64,000 bases of DNA from Vagococcus_D sp963518325 (GCF_963518325.1 NZ_CAUQJB010000016.1:28054-92053), one strand, 5' to 3'; counted from the stretch's first letter, positions 14,948-23,956 are shown. Notes: generated from the sequence alone by a model not told the origin. Translations and numbers: made by a program.

Positions 14948-16351
14948 ATGACACTCACTATTCCCAAAAACTTTATCATCGGCGCCGCATCTTCCGCCTG
15001 GCAAACAGAAGGCTGGCAAGGTAAAAAGGAGGGCCAAGACTCCTTCCTTGACGCTTGGTTCAAAGAAGAATCCTTCGTCTGGCACAACGGCTACGGGCCA
15101 GACATTGCCACTAATTTTATGGAACATTATCAAGAAGATGTGACCTTAATGGCCGACATCCATTTAACCCACTATCGCACATCTATCAACTGGTCACGCT
15201 TTTTTACCGACTATGAACAGCTAACCGTCGATGAAGCATACGCTCAACATATCGACAATTTGATTGATGCTTTACTTGCAGCAGGTGTCGAACCAATGCT
15301 TTGCTTGGAACACTACGAACTGCCCCGCTTCTTAATGGACAAATACGATGGCTGGTCCTCTAAAAAAGTGGTGGAATTATTTACTGGCTACGCAGAGATT
15401 GCCTTCGACCGTTACGGTGATCGAGTGAAGCACTGGTTTACTTTTAATGAACCAATCGTCATCCAAACCCGCTGCTATTTGGACGCCATTCGTTACCCTC
15501 ATGAACAAGACACTCAAAAGTGGATGACTTGGAATTATCACAAAGTCCTTGCCACCGCTAAGGTAGTCAAAATTTACCATGAAAAAAAACTGTCTGGTCG
15601 AATTGGTTGTGTGGTCAACCCTGAAATGGTCTACCCGCGTTCTTCCTCTGAAGCAGACCAAAAAGCGGCTCGGATTTATGATTTATTTTTTAATAAGGTC
15701 TTTTTTGACCCCTTGGTTCACGGTCAATACCCTCAGGAGTTACTTGATCTCTGCCAGAAGCACGACATTATGTTTGATGCCACTCCCCTCGAGTTGCAAC
15801 TAATCAAGGAAAATACCGTTGATTTTCTTGGCATCAATCAGTACTATCCTAAACGGGTCAAAGCACCTCGTTACCAGTGGCACCCAGAGACCCCTTTTCA
15901 TCCAGAGCAGTACTACGAGAACTTCGAATTACCTGGTCGTCAAATGAACGATTCTCGGGGATGGGAAATTTATCCCGACATCATGTACGACATGGCCATG
16001 GTGATAAAAAATGACTATGGTAATATTCCCTGGCTGATTACTGAAAACGGCATGGGACGTGAAAATGAAGAGAACTACTTGGACGAGACCGGCGTCATTC
16101 AAGATGATTACCGAATCGACTTTATTGGCCAACATCTAGCAAGTCTACTAAGAGCAGTGGCAGACGGTTCCAGCTGTGAAGGCTATATGCTTTGGGCTCT
16201 GACCGATTGCGTCTCGCCTATGAACGCCTTTAAAAATCGTTACGGCCTCATCCGCATTGACTTAGAGAACCACCACGCTCGCAGTTTAAAAAAATCAGCC
16301 CGATGGTACCAATCTTTGATTGATAACCGACTGCTGGAACAGCCTAACTAA
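14948..16351 (+). CDS. GH1 6-phospho-beta-glycosidase
   Basis: A 467-residue family 1 glycoside hydrolase. Its catalytic residues are the acid/base Glu168 in TFNEP and the nucleophile Glu366 in ITENG. The N-terminal FIIGAASSAWQTEG is the GH1 signature. It lies 14 bases after the PTS permease gene with an AAAGGAA box, so it presumably hydrolyses the phosphorylated beta-glucoside delivered by that permease. The exact sugar (cellobiose, salicin, gentiobiose or other) is not readable. A terminator follows. Length is normal for the family. Confidence 0.94.
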   Translation: MTLTIPKNFIIGAASSAWQTEGWQGKKEGQDSFLDAWFKEESFVWHNGYGPDIATNFMEHYQEDVTLMADIHLTHYRTSINWSRFFTDYEQLTVDEAYAQHIDNLIDALLAAGVEPMLCLEHYELPRFLMDKYDGWSSKKVVELFTGYAEIAFDRYGDRVKHWFTFNEPIVIQTRCYLDAIRYPHEQDTQKWMTWNYHKVLATAKVVKIYHEKKLSGRIGCVVNPEMVYPRSSSEADQKAARIYDLFFNKVFFDPLVHGQYPQELLDLCQKHDIMFDATPLELQLIKENTVDFLGINQYYPKRVKAPRYQWHPETPFHPEQYYENFELPGRQMNDSRGWEIYPDIMYDMAMVIKNDYGNIPWLITENGMGRENEENYLDETGVIQDDYRIDFIGQHLASLLRAVADGSSCEGYMLWALTDCVSPMNAFKNRYGLIRIDLENHHARSLKKSARWYQSLIDNRLLEQPN

Positions 16352-16366
16352 ACTCGTAACTAAATC

Positions 16367-16409
16367 CAGTTCGATAGAATACCTGTAATAGTATCTATCG
16401 AACTGTTTC
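16367..16409 (+). terminator. Intrinsic terminator of the PTS/GH1 operon
   Basis: CAGTTCGATAGA (16367-16378) pairs with TCTATCGAACTG (16394-16405), with a 15-base loop and a short T run after it. Confidence 0.75.
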
Positions 16410-16500
16410 ATTATGCCTATAAACGCTTAGGCAACGCGTTTTCCAGCTCTTCTCTGTCACTTTGACGAAAATATCACCACTTTTCTTGTGCAACTTAACA

Positions 16501-16530
16501 TTGTCCCAAGGTATCGCTTTCACGTATACT
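16501..16530 (+). promoter_or_regulatory. msmK promoter with cre-like site
   Basis: TTGTCC (16501-16506), an 18-bp spacer and TATACT (16525-16530). The spacer contains, on the - strand, TGAAAGCGATACCT (16509-16522), which matches the CcpA cre consensus TGWAANCGNTNWCA except at two positions. Carbon catabolite repression of msmK is therefore likely. Confidence 0.65.
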
Positions 16531-16575
16531 TCATTTATCAACTAACAAAATTAAATGACGAAAGAGTGGAATATT

Positions 16576-17679
16576 ATGGTAGAAATAGCTTTAAAAAGTA
16601 TTCATAAAAAATACGACAACAATGACTTTTATTCAGTAACAGATTTTAATTTAGACATTCAAGATCGTGAATTTATCGTCTTCGTTGGCCCTTCTGGTTG
16701 TGGTAAATCAACAACCCTACGGATGATTGCTGGTTTGGAAGATATTTCTGAAGGTGAACTGTGGATTGGTGACAAGTTAATGAACGACGTTGCGCCAAAA
16801 GACCGTGACATCGCCATGGTATTCCAAAACTACGCCTTATACCCACATATGACTGTTTTTGATAATATGGCATTCGGGTTAAAACTACGTAAATATGCGA
16901 AAGAAGAAATTCAAACTCGGGTGGATAATGCCGCCGAAATTTTAGGCTTAACAGAATACTTAAAACGTAAACCAGCAGCTCTTTCTGGTGGTCAACGTCA
17001 GCGTGTTGCCTTAGGTCGTGCCATCGTTCGTGATGCTAAAGTCTTCCTAATGGACGAGCCTTTATCAAACTTAGATGCTAAACTACGTGTGGCAATGCGT
17101 GCGGAAATCGCTAAATTGCACCGTCGTTTAGAAACAACCACCATCTATGTTACCCATGACCAAACAGAAGCCATGACCATGGCTGATCGAATCGTTATTA
17201 TGAAAGATGGTTTTATTCAACAAATAGGGTCTCCTAAAGAAGTTTACGATACACCAAATAACGTGTTTGTTGCTGGCTTTATCGGCTCGCCTGCCATGAA
17301 CTTCTTTAATGTTACATTAAACAATGGTGTCATCTCTAATGAGCACGGCGTTAAGTTAACCTTGCCAGAAGGTAAATACAAAGTCTTAAAAGAACAGGGC
17401 TATGAAGGTAAAAAATTAGTCTTCGGGATTCGTCCAGAAGATATTCACAGTGAGCCGATTGTTTTAGACGCGACACCTGATTCAGTAGTTAAATCTGAAG
17501 TGGTTGTATCTGAATTATTAGGTGCAGAAACCATGCTTTATACCGTTGTTGGCGACACTGAATTTATTTCTAAGGTAGATGCTCGTTCTGCTTATCGTCC
17601 AGGTGAAGTAATTGATCTTGCCTTCAACTTAAACAAGAGCCATTTCTTTGATACTGAAACAGAATTAGTTATCCGTTAA
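16576..17679 (+). CDS. msmK: Sugar ABC transporter ATPase, MsmK/UgpC type
   Basis: A 367-residue ABC ATPase. Walker A is GPSGCGKST (about residue 39), the signature LSGGQ (about 135), Walker B VFLMDEP (about 158) and the H-loop THD. A C-terminal TOBE/OB regulatory region covers residues 240-367, typical of MsmK/MalK ATPases that serve carbohydrate (CUT1) importers. The frame is open from 16555, but the ATG at 16576 gives the usual MVEIALKSIHKKY start. It stands alone with its own promoter and terminator. MsmK is known in streptococci to energise several CUT1 importers. The CUT1 cluster at 53.5-57.7 kb lacks an ATPase and is a natural client (inference). Confidence 0.95.
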   Translation: MVEIALKSIHKKYDNNDFYSVTDFNLDIQDREFIVFVGPSGCGKSTTLRMIAGLEDISEGELWIGDKLMNDVAPKDRDIAMVFQNYALYPHMTVFDNMAFGLKLRKYAKEEIQTRVDNAAEILGLTEYLKRKPAALSGGQRQRVALGRAIVRDAKVFLMDEPLSNLDAKLRVAMRAEIAKLHRRLETTTIYVTHDQTEAMTMADRIVIMKDGFIQQIGSPKEVYDTPNNVFVAGFIGSPAMNFFNVTLNNGVISNEHGVKLTLPEGKYKVLKEQGYEGKKLVFGIRPEDIHSEPIVLDATPDSVVKSEVVVSELLGAETMLYTVVGDTEFISKVDARSAYRPGEVIDLAFNLNKSHFFDTETELVIR

Positions 17680-17742
17680 TTCGTCCCCCTTTTCTAGATC
17701 TCTTAATCATGTCATCAACGTTTTGAGATCAGATATTAACAT

Positions 17743-17780
17743 AAAAACAGCTCATCCTTAACCAGATGAGCTGTTTTTTT
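17743..17780. terminator. Bidirectional intrinsic terminator
   Basis: AAAACAGCTCATC pairs with GATGAGCTGTTTT, with T7 on the + strand and A5 on the other side. It serves msmK and the convergent niaX. Confidence 0.9.
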
Positions 17781-18354
17781 ATGCTTTTGCCTGAACGTAT
17801 TGTGTTAACTGTTGGCTATGAGCAAATACTGGAAAATCAAATTGCCTGCTCAAACGTTCGCCGAGATAATAGGCAATGGTAAAGTCCACCATACTGTGAA
17901 TAAAACCACCAACACCCACTGTTAAGAAAAACAACCAGTATGTGGCTGCGGTTTGTTGACCTGATGTGGCAAATAGCACCACGACTAATAATTCAGTTGC
18001 TGCATGAATCAGGGCAATCAAAGCGCTAAAAGCTTGAAACTGCCAAAAAGATGAGACAATCGTCGGTCTCTTTTGTAAAATATAAGCCCCAATCACCGCA
18101 AATACCACGTGAGATAAGGCTCTTAAGGCAATAATCGCAGGAAAGGATAAAAAGAAACCAAATGCCGTGCCTAAAGCCACGGCCACCGCCACACCTGGCG
18201 AAATAAACATCGCCAAAAAGACTGGTACATGACTAGCAAGAGTGTAAGACGCTGGTCCAATCACAATTTTGATGGGCATCACCATGGGGATTAAAATACC
18301 CAAGGCAATTAAAATAGCTGAAAAAGTTAATTTTTTTACTGAGGTAAACATCAT
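17779..18354 (-). CDS. niaX: ECF transporter S component, probable niacin transporter NiaX
   Basis: A 191-residue membrane protein with about six helices. The blocks ILIPMVMPIKIVIGPASYT, LASHVPVFLAMFISP and RALSHVVFAVIGA resemble the NiaX family of ECF S-components for nicotinic acid or nicotinamide. Like folT it has no ECF energising module nearby. I place the start at the first of two adjacent ATG codons (18354), 11 bases after AAGGAG; an upstream TTG is too close to that box. Two copies of a 16-bp NiaR-like operator flank the promoter, which independently supports the niacin assignment. Confidence 0.82.
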   Translation of the reverse strand: MMFTSVKKLTFSAILIALGILIPMVMPIKIVIGPASYTLASHVPVFLAMFISPGVAVAVALGTAFGFFLSFPAIIALRALSHVVFAVIGAYILQKRPTIVSSFWQFQAFSALIALIHAATELLVVVLFATSGQQTAATYWLFFLTVGVGGFIHSMVDFTIAYYLGERLSRQFDFPVFAHSQQLTQYVQAKA

Positions 18355-18392
18355 CTTAAACAAAACTCCTTCTTAAATAACTGATCTCCAAA

Positions 18393-18408
18393 AGGTGTCT
18401 TGACACCT
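18393..18408 (-). promoter_or_regulatory. Putative NiaR operator, downstream copy
   Basis: AGGTGTCTTGACACCT, a near-perfect palindrome containing TGTCTTGACA, the core I recall for NiaR (YrxA) sites. It lies just downstream of the -10 of niaX. Confidence 0.75.
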
Positions 18409-18419
18409 TTGTATATCAT

Positions 18420-18455
18420 ATTGTAAAGGAGTTAACCAGAGGTGTCAAGACACCT
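18420..18455 (-). promoter_or_regulatory. niaX promoter with overlapping NiaR operator
   Basis: On the - strand TTGACA (complement of 18443-18448), a 17-bp spacer and TACAAT (complement of 18420-18425). The -35 lies inside the second operator copy AGGTGTCTTGACACCT (18440-18455), so repressor binding would directly exclude RNA polymerase. Confidence 0.82.
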
Positions 18456-18534
18456 TAGCGCTTCCATCAAAATAAACCTGATTCAACACATGCTAAACAA
18501 CCTAATACTCTTTCTCCTATCTCACTTATAAGCA

Positions 18535-18573
18535 AAAAGTGAGACCAGGACAATCATCCCACTCTCACTTTTA
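18535..18573 (-). terminator. Intrinsic terminator after rsmA
   Basis: AAAAGTGAGA pairs with TCTCACTTTT with an 18-base loop. On the - strand it ends in five T. Confidence 0.8.
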
Positions 18574-18587
18574 TAGCTATTTAGTTC

Positions 18588-19472
18588 TTAAACTTCTGGC
18601 AAACTTTCCAAAGCGTTAGATAAATCAGCAAACTCCTGTAATGATAGGGTTTCTCCCCGTCTTTTTGGGTCGATTTTCGCGATTTCTAAAGCTTTCATCA
18701 AACGCTCTTTCGTGGCCTCTTCTTTGCCATAGTTAGCAAGTAAATTATTCCATAAAGTTTTGCGCCGTTGCAAAAAGGCTCCTTTGGTCAATTTAAAGAA
18801 ATTCTTCTCATTGACCACTTCCACTGCTGGTTTATCTCGCTTGGTCAATTTAATTATCGCTGAGTCTACATTTGGCTGTGGGACAAAAGCCGTTTTAGGA
18901 ACAATAAACGCCACAGACGCGTCCATATAGTACTGAACCGCAATCGATAAAGAGCCATAGGCTTTCGTACTAGGTTTCGCACTGATTCGATCCGCCACTT
19001 CTTTTTGCATCATGACAATCATTTCAGTAATGTCCAATTCCGACTTTAACAAATGCATCATAATCGGTGTGGTAATGTAATAAGGTAAGTTAGCAACTAC
19101 TTTTAAAGGCAGGTCTTCCTTAAAGGTTTCCTTGGCAGAGGTCACTAAATCTGCTTTGAGAACATCTTCATTGATAATCGTCACATTGTCGTAAGGGCCT
19201 AATGTATCAGCCAAGACCTCTACCAGACGACCATCGATTTCAAAAGCCAAAACTTGTTTAGCCGATCGAGCCAGATGTTCTGTCAGCGCACCGATTCCAG
19301 GACCCACTTCGATCACATTTGTTTCCTCAGAGAGTCCTGCAGCTGCCACAATATTTCGTAAAATATTCGGTTCTGTTAAGAAATTTTGGCCTAAACTTTT
19401 CTTCAAGGCAAAACCGTACTGCTTTAATATCTCTTTTGTCCGACTAGGTGTTGCAATATCTTTATACTCCAT
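18588..19472 (-). CDS. rsmA: 16S rRNA (adenine1518/1519-N6)-dimethyltransferase
   Basis: A 294-residue KsgA/RsmA methyltransferase that dimethylates two adjacent adenines near the 3' end of 16S rRNA. The SAM motif I is VIEVGPGIGALTEHLA and the catalytic motif IV is VANLPYYITTP. The N-terminal KKSLGQNFL is diagnostic. The ATG at 19472 is chosen over a TTG one codon earlier because the AAAGGAG spacing fits. It overlaps the end of rnmV by 11 bases in the conserved order metG-tatD-rnmV-rsmA. A hairpin terminator follows. Confidence 0.97.
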   Translation of the reverse strand: MEYKDIATPSRTKEILKQYGFALKKSLGQNFLTEPNILRNIVAAAGLSEETNVIEVGPGIGALTEHLARSAKQVLAFEIDGRLVEVLADTLGPYDNVTIINEDVLKADLVTSAKETFKEDLPLKVVANLPYYITTPIMMHLLKSELDITEMIVMMQKEVADRISAKPSTKAYGSLSIAVQYYMDASVAFIVPKTAFVPQPNVDSAIIKLTKRDKPAVEVVNEKNFFKLTKGAFLQRRKTLWNNLLANYGKEEATKERLMKALEIAKIDPKRRGETLSLQEFADLSNALESLPEV

Positions 19473-20043
19473 CAATTTCTCCTTTTAACACGATTTCCAT
19501 AGCGGCAACCAATTCTGCTTCCGAAAGCTGAAACATCTTCAACCGCTTGCGTAATTGCTTGCCATTAGTATACCCTATTCGCAAACAATCCCCTAATGCT
19601 TCACGCCGCGCTTTGGCTTTAGGGCCTGCAATCAATCCATAGCGAATCAACAATTCCTGAGAGATTTCCTCGGTCTGCCCTTCATCTTGAGGGGTCATCA
19701 CATTCTTAAGGGCTTCGATGATCGCCTCGTCACTGGCATGTTCCACACCCAAACTAGCCCCACGCTTAGCCGGTGTGGCCAGTCGTCTGGAGATAAAGGC
19801 ATGTTTGACATCCGGAATCGCGTCAGTAATAATCTTGCGAATCTTCTCACCAGAAAAATCCGGGTCCGTAAAGACTATCACACCACGAATTTCCTGAGCA
19901 TGGGCAATCCGTTCTAGAATTTCCTCATTAATGGCCGAACCAATTGTCTCAATCGTGTCTGCCATAACCACTTCCTGGATTCGTTTGGTATCATCTTTGC
20001 CTTCAACGACAATAATTTCTTGAATCTTTAATTTATCTTCCAT
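19462..20043 (-). CDS. rnmV: Ribonuclease M5
   Basis: A 193-residue Toprim-fold endonuclease that matures 5S rRNA in low-GC Gram-positives. The Toprim motifs are EIIVVEGKDD (catalytic Glu, near residue 14) and FTDPDFSGEKIR (DxD-type metal site, near residue 58), followed by KRGASLGVEHAS. It starts 2 bases after the tatD stop and overlaps rsmA, so it sits in one operon with both. Length is normal. Confidence 0.97.
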   Translation of the reverse strand: MEDKLKIQEIIVVEGKDDTKRIQEVVMADTIETIGSAINEEILERIAHAQEIRGVIVFTDPDFSGEKIRKIITDAIPDVKHAFISRRLATPAKRGASLGVEHASDEAIIEALKNVMTPQDEGQTEEISQELLIRYGLIAGPKAKARREALGDCLRIGYTNGKQLRKRLKMFQLSEAELVAAMEIVLKGEIDGV

Positions 20044-20045
20044 AA

Positions 20046-20813
20046 TTATCCTATTCCAAATAAGTGATGAGCATTTTGACGGGTTACTTGGGCTACTTGC
20101 TCCAAGCTTTCACCCCGTAATTCTGCCACCCGCTCTGCTACATAACGGGTGTATCCCGGTTCATTCCGCTTGCCTCGAAATGGGACCGGTGCTAAGTATG
20201 GCGCATCTGTTTCAATCAGCAATTTATCCCCAGGTACCGCTGCCGCTACTTCCTGAACCTCCACTGCTTTTTTAAATGTGACGACGCCACTGATTGAAAT
20301 ATGCATGCCCAAATCCAAAAAGCGTGCCATCCATTCCGTATCGCCACTAAAACTATGCATGATGCCCCCAACCTGATGAATTCTTTCCTCTTTTAAGATC
20401 TGGTAAGTATCCTCAATCGCATCACGGGTGTGAACACTGATCGGCAACTTCATTTCTCTGGCAATGGCAATTTGACGACGAAACACCTTATCTTGAACCT
20501 CTTTCGGATCTTCCATCCAGTAGTAATCCAGCCCAATTTCGCCAAGTGCGACCACTTTTGGCAAGCTTAGTTTGGACTGTAAGTCAGATTCAATGGCCGT
20601 TGAATAACTGCCAGCCTCTGTCGGATGCCAACCGATAATGCTGTATATATCCTCATAATCCCGACTTAACTCCAAGGATTTTTCAATCGTCGGCGTGTCA
20701 AATCCGACAACCGCCATCTCCGTTACCCCTAATTCCCGGGCACGGGCCACCGTCTCAGGTATATCCTCTGAAAATTGTGCCACATTTAAGTGCGTATGAG
20801 TATCAAAAATCAT
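20046..20813 (-). CDS. tatD: TatD family metal-dependent DNase
   Basis: A 255-residue TIM-barrel hydrolase. Metal ligands are in DTHTHLN at the N-terminus, GEIGLDYYW (Glu near residue 93), PISVHTRDA (His near 128), MHSFSGD (His near 153) and ETDAPYLAP (Asp near 203). The family has 3'-5' DNase activity and roles in DNA repair or quality control. It lies between metG and rnmV, as in most Firmicutes. Confidence 0.95.
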   Translation of the reverse strand: MIFDTHTHLNVAQFSEDIPETVARARELGVTEMAVVGFDTPTIEKSLELSRDYEDIYSIIGWHPTEAGSYSTAIESDLQSKLSLPKVVALGEIGLDYYWMEDPKEVQDKVFRRQIAIAREMKLPISVHTRDAIEDTYQILKEERIHQVGGIMHSFSGDTEWMARFLDLGMHISISGVVTFKKAVEVQEVAAAVPGDKLLIETDAPYLAPVPFRGKRNEPGYTRYVAERVAELRGESLEQVAQVTRQNAHHLFGIG

Positions 20814-20887
20814 GTTATCCTCTCCTATTCACTGCTGACAGACGAAAACGACTGAAAACAACAGTTTCCAATCGTTTACGATCTGTC

Positions 20888-22897
20888 TTACCCAATAATT
20901 GAGCCGTTTGGCACGCCTTTTGGCGCTTCAATAATCTGTAATTTACCATCAAATTCAGCTGATAAAATCATGCCCTGGCTAATTTCACCCCGCATTTTAC
21001 GCGGCAATAAGTTAGCCACTACTAGCACTTTTTTGCCAATCAAATCGGCGGGATTCGGATAGAATTCAGCAACACCTGATAAAATTTGACGATGGGCTTT
21101 ATCTCCCGCATCTAATCTAAATTGCAACAATTTATCGGCACCTTCAACCTTTTTACAATCAATGACTTCCGCCACTTTTAACTCTACTTGGTCAAACGCA
21201 TCGTATTTGATTTCTTTGTCTTTAACTGATACCAGCTCAGTTTCTTCCGGATTCCAAGTAAAATCATCGGCGTTTAACGCCGCAGTCGTTTCATTCATCT
21301 TCATCTTAATATACTCAACTTCTTGTTCCGTATCCAAACGAGGGAAAATTGGTGTTCCTTTACTCACGACTTTTTTACCTTCAGGAAACTCACCAAAACG
21401 AATCGTCTCCATGTCTAATTTAGTTCCCGTTAAGCCTAACTGATTGAAAATTTCTTTTGGTGATTCCGTCATAATTGGCTGTAGTAAAATCGCTGCAATT
21501 CTCAAAGATTCAGCTAAATGTACCATCACGCTGTCCAATTCTTTTTTCTTCTCAGGATCTTTCGCCAATACCCAAGGCTCAGTCTCATCAATGTACTTGT
21601 TCGCTCGTGAAATCAACACCCAAATTTCTTTTAGGGCCACACTAAATTCCATATTATCCATAGCTTTATGATAATTGCCAATGACATTAGCTGCGGTTGT
21701 TGACAATTCACTGTCAAAATCCGTCACAAGTGACGCATACTTCGGCACAATGCCTTCACAGTATTTGTTGATCATGGCAATCGTGCGATTTAATAAGTTT
21801 CCTAAATCATTAGCTAAGTCATAGTTAACCTTGGCTACATAGTCTTCCGGTGTAAAGACACTATCATTCCCAAAAGGAATCGCCCGCAATAAATAATAAC
21901 GCAGGGCGTCTAACCCATAACGTTCAATCAACATATCAGGATAAACCACATTCCCTTTTGATTTGGACATTTTGCCATCTTTCATGACAATCCAGCCATG
22001 AGCATAAATCTTTTCAGGTAATTCAATATCTAATGCCATTAACATGATTGGCCAGTAAATCGTATGGAAACGGACAATCTCTTTCCCAATCATTTGGACA
22101 TTGGCAGGCCAATATTTTTGGAACAAGCTATCATCATCCAACCCATACCCAAGAGCTGTAATGTAATTAAATAAGGCGTCAATCCAGACATAAACCACAT
22201 GTTTTGGATTACTTGGCACTGAAACACCCCAAGAGAAGGTCGTACGTGTTAAGGCAAGGTCTTCTAAACCAGGTTTGATAAAGTTATTTAACATTTCATT
22301 TTTACGGGATTCCGGTTGAATAAACTCTGGATGTTCCGCATAATGTTGCAATAAACGGTCCGTGTATTTACTCATTTTAAAGAAATAAGTCTCTTCTTTC
22401 ACTAATTCTACTTCATGGCCACTTGGCGCCTTACCACCAATCATCTTGTCATCTGCATCGCGATAAACTTCTGCCAGTTGATTTTCAGTAAAGTACTCTT
22501 CATCAGAAACAGAATACCAGCCTTCGTATTCACCCAAATAAATATCTCCTTGAGCTAATAATCGTTCAAAGACCTGTTGAATCTGTTTGACATGATCCTC
22601 ATTAGTCGTTCGAATAAAAATATCATTCGTAATATCCAAGTCTTTCCATAACTTCTGCACATCCACTGCCATTTCATCCACATATTGTTGGGGGGTAATC
22701 CCCATCTCAGCTGCTTTTGATTCAATTTTTTGGCCGTGCTCATCAAGTCCAGTCAAAAACAGGACATCATGACCCGTTAAACGCTTGTACCTTGCCACAG
22801 CATCGCATGCGATGGTTGTATATGAACTACCGATGTGTAATTTACCACTTGGATAGTAGATAGGCGTTGTTATATAAAATGTTTTTTTATCTGCCAT
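20888..22897 (-). CDS. metG: Methionyl-tRNA synthetase
   Basis: A 669-residue class I synthetase that charges tRNA-Met. The HIGH-type motif is KLHIGSSY near residue 20 and the KMSKS loop is GKMSKSKGN near residue 300. The anticodon-binding helical domain follows, then a C-terminal OB-fold tRNA-binding domain (about 565-669: VELKVAEVIDC, LLPRKMRGEISQGMILSA). The frame is open 84 bases upstream, but MADKKTFYITTP behind AAGGAGG is the natural start. It is the first gene of the metG-tatD-rnmV-rsmA block. No T-box leader is visible in the short upstream gap. Confidence 0.97.
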   Translation of the reverse strand: MADKKTFYITTPIYYPSGKLHIGSSYTTIACDAVARYKRLTGHDVLFLTGLDEHGQKIESKAAEMGITPQQYVDEMAVDVQKLWKDLDITNDIFIRTTNEDHVKQIQQVFERLLAQGDIYLGEYEGWYSVSDEEYFTENQLAEVYRDADDKMIGGKAPSGHEVELVKEETYFFKMSKYTDRLLQHYAEHPEFIQPESRKNEMLNNFIKPGLEDLALTRTTFSWGVSVPSNPKHVVYVWIDALFNYITALGYGLDDDSLFQKYWPANVQMIGKEIVRFHTIYWPIMLMALDIELPEKIYAHGWIVMKDGKMSKSKGNVVYPDMLIERYGLDALRYYLLRAIPFGNDSVFTPEDYVAKVNYDLANDLGNLLNRTIAMINKYCEGIVPKYASLVTDFDSELSTTAANVIGNYHKAMDNMEFSVALKEIWVLISRANKYIDETEPWVLAKDPEKKKELDSVMVHLAESLRIAAILLQPIMTESPKEIFNQLGLTGTKLDMETIRFGEFPEGKKVVSKGTPIFPRLDTEQEVEYIKMKMNETTAALNADDFTWNPEETELVSVKDKEIKYDAFDQVELKVAEVIDCKKVEGADKLLQFRLDAGDKAHRQILSGVAEFYPNPADLIGKKVLVVANLLPRKMRGEISQGMILSAEFDGKLQIIEAPKGVPNGSIIG

Positions 22898-22964
22898 AAC
22901 ACAAAAATCCTCCTTCAAATAGAAATTAGCCAACAAAGCTATTTCTGTCCGCAATTTACTTATC

Positions 22965-22994
22965 AGTATACCATATTTCATCCCCTTTTCTCAA
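22965..22994 (-). promoter_or_regulatory. metG promoter
   Basis: On the - strand TTGAGA (complement of 22989-22994), an 18-bp spacer and TATACT (complement of 22965-22970), preceded by a TG extension. Confidence 0.7.
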
Positions 22995-23080
22995 AATTTT
23001 TCGTTCTCTAACAGGTGATAAACTGAGGACTCTCATCAATCCTTCATACTCCATTTAAACAAAGGAAGAGATCGAAATAG

Positions 23081-23108
23081 TTGTTCCCTGATAAATAAAT
23101 GATACAAT
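23081..23108 (+). promoter_or_regulatory. Promoter of the glutamine-amidotransferase-like gene
   Basis: TTGTTC (23081-23086), a 16-bp spacer and TACAAT (23103-23108), 32 bases before the start codon. Confidence 0.6.
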
Positions 23109-23139
23109 GGATTTATTCTATTTTATTGGAGGTTTTTTT

Positions 23140-23862
23140 ATGCCCAAACCTATTATTGGGATTGCAGCCAATCAACTGGCTGCTGGTTCAACTGAATTCC
23201 ACGGGAATGCTGTTACTTACACCCCTCAAGGGTTTGTCTCTGCAACAGAAGCCGTCGGTGGGCTACCTTTACTGCTACCTATTACACACCCAGATAATGC
23301 TAAAGCCTACGTGTCGAGCATCGACAAACTTCTTTTAGCTGGTGGACAAGATGTGGATCCGGTTCTTTACGGAGAAGAACCTCACCCCTTGCTTCAAGGA
23401 ACAAACCCAGACCGCGATCTTTTCGAGCAGGCCTTAATTCAAGAAGCTCTCGCTCAGCACAAACCGATCTTCGCCGTTTGTCGTGGGATGCAAATCCTAA
23501 ATGTCACTCTAGGCGGTAATCTCTACCAGGACTTATCTCTTTATTCCGATTGGAACGTTCGTCATGTTCAAGAGCCAACCTTGCCTAAACACCCAACCCA
23601 CAGTATTTCTGTGGAAAAAGATAGTTTATTAGGGGATTTAGTCGGCGAAAGCTACCGCGTTAATAGCTACCACCACCAAGCCATTAAACGACTAGCTCCT
23701 TCACTTAAAACCAGTGCAATTAGTGCTGATCAAATTATCGAAGCAGTCGAATGGCACGATGACAGCCAACGAGTATTGGCTATCCAATGGCATCCCGAAC
23801 TTAGTTTCCAGGCTCATCCCTCTGAACGGCAGCTCTTTGACTTTTTTGTCAATCAGTTATAA
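23140..23862 (+). CDS. Gamma-glutamyl-gamma-aminobutyrate hydrolase family (class I amidotransferase-like)
   Basis: A 240-residue peptidase C26/PuuD-like protein. The nucleophile Cys is in FAVCRGMQ (near residue 118) and the His/Glu of the triad in IQWHPELSF near the C-terminus. LLAGGQDVDP near residue 70 is a family hallmark. It hydrolyses gamma-glutamyl amide bonds; the precise substrate (gamma-glutamyl-GABA or another gamma-glutamyl amide) is not readable. ATG at 23140 follows GGAGG; the upstream open frame is ignored. It is a single-gene unit with its own promoter and terminator. Confidence 0.9.
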   Translation: MPKPIIGIAANQLAAGSTEFHGNAVTYTPQGFVSATEAVGGLPLLLPITHPDNAKAYVSSIDKLLLAGGQDVDPVLYGEEPHPLLQGTNPDRDLFEQALIQEALAQHKPIFAVCRGMQILNVTLGGNLYQDLSLYSDWNVRHVQEPTLPKHPTHSISVEKDSLLGDLVGESYRVNSYHHQAIKRLAPSLKTSAISADQIIEAVEWHDDSQRVLAIQWHPELSFQAHPSERQLFDFFVNQL

Positions 23863-23872
23863 CACCATTCTT

Positions 23873-23897
23873 ACGTCTGATTCTCAGGCGTTTTTTT
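23873..23897 (+). terminator. Intrinsic terminator
   Basis: ACGTCTGA pairs with TCAGGCGT (one G-U pair) around a 3-base loop, followed by seven T. Confidence 0.82.
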
Positions 23898-23956
23898 GAA
23901 TCCTCTTTCTGAGTGAGGTATACTGAGACTAACAACCTATTAGGAGGAGATTAAGC

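Noticed and set aside
22898..23080. T-box leader of metG
   Set aside because: The gap is too short and lacks the conserved T-box sequence and a terminator.
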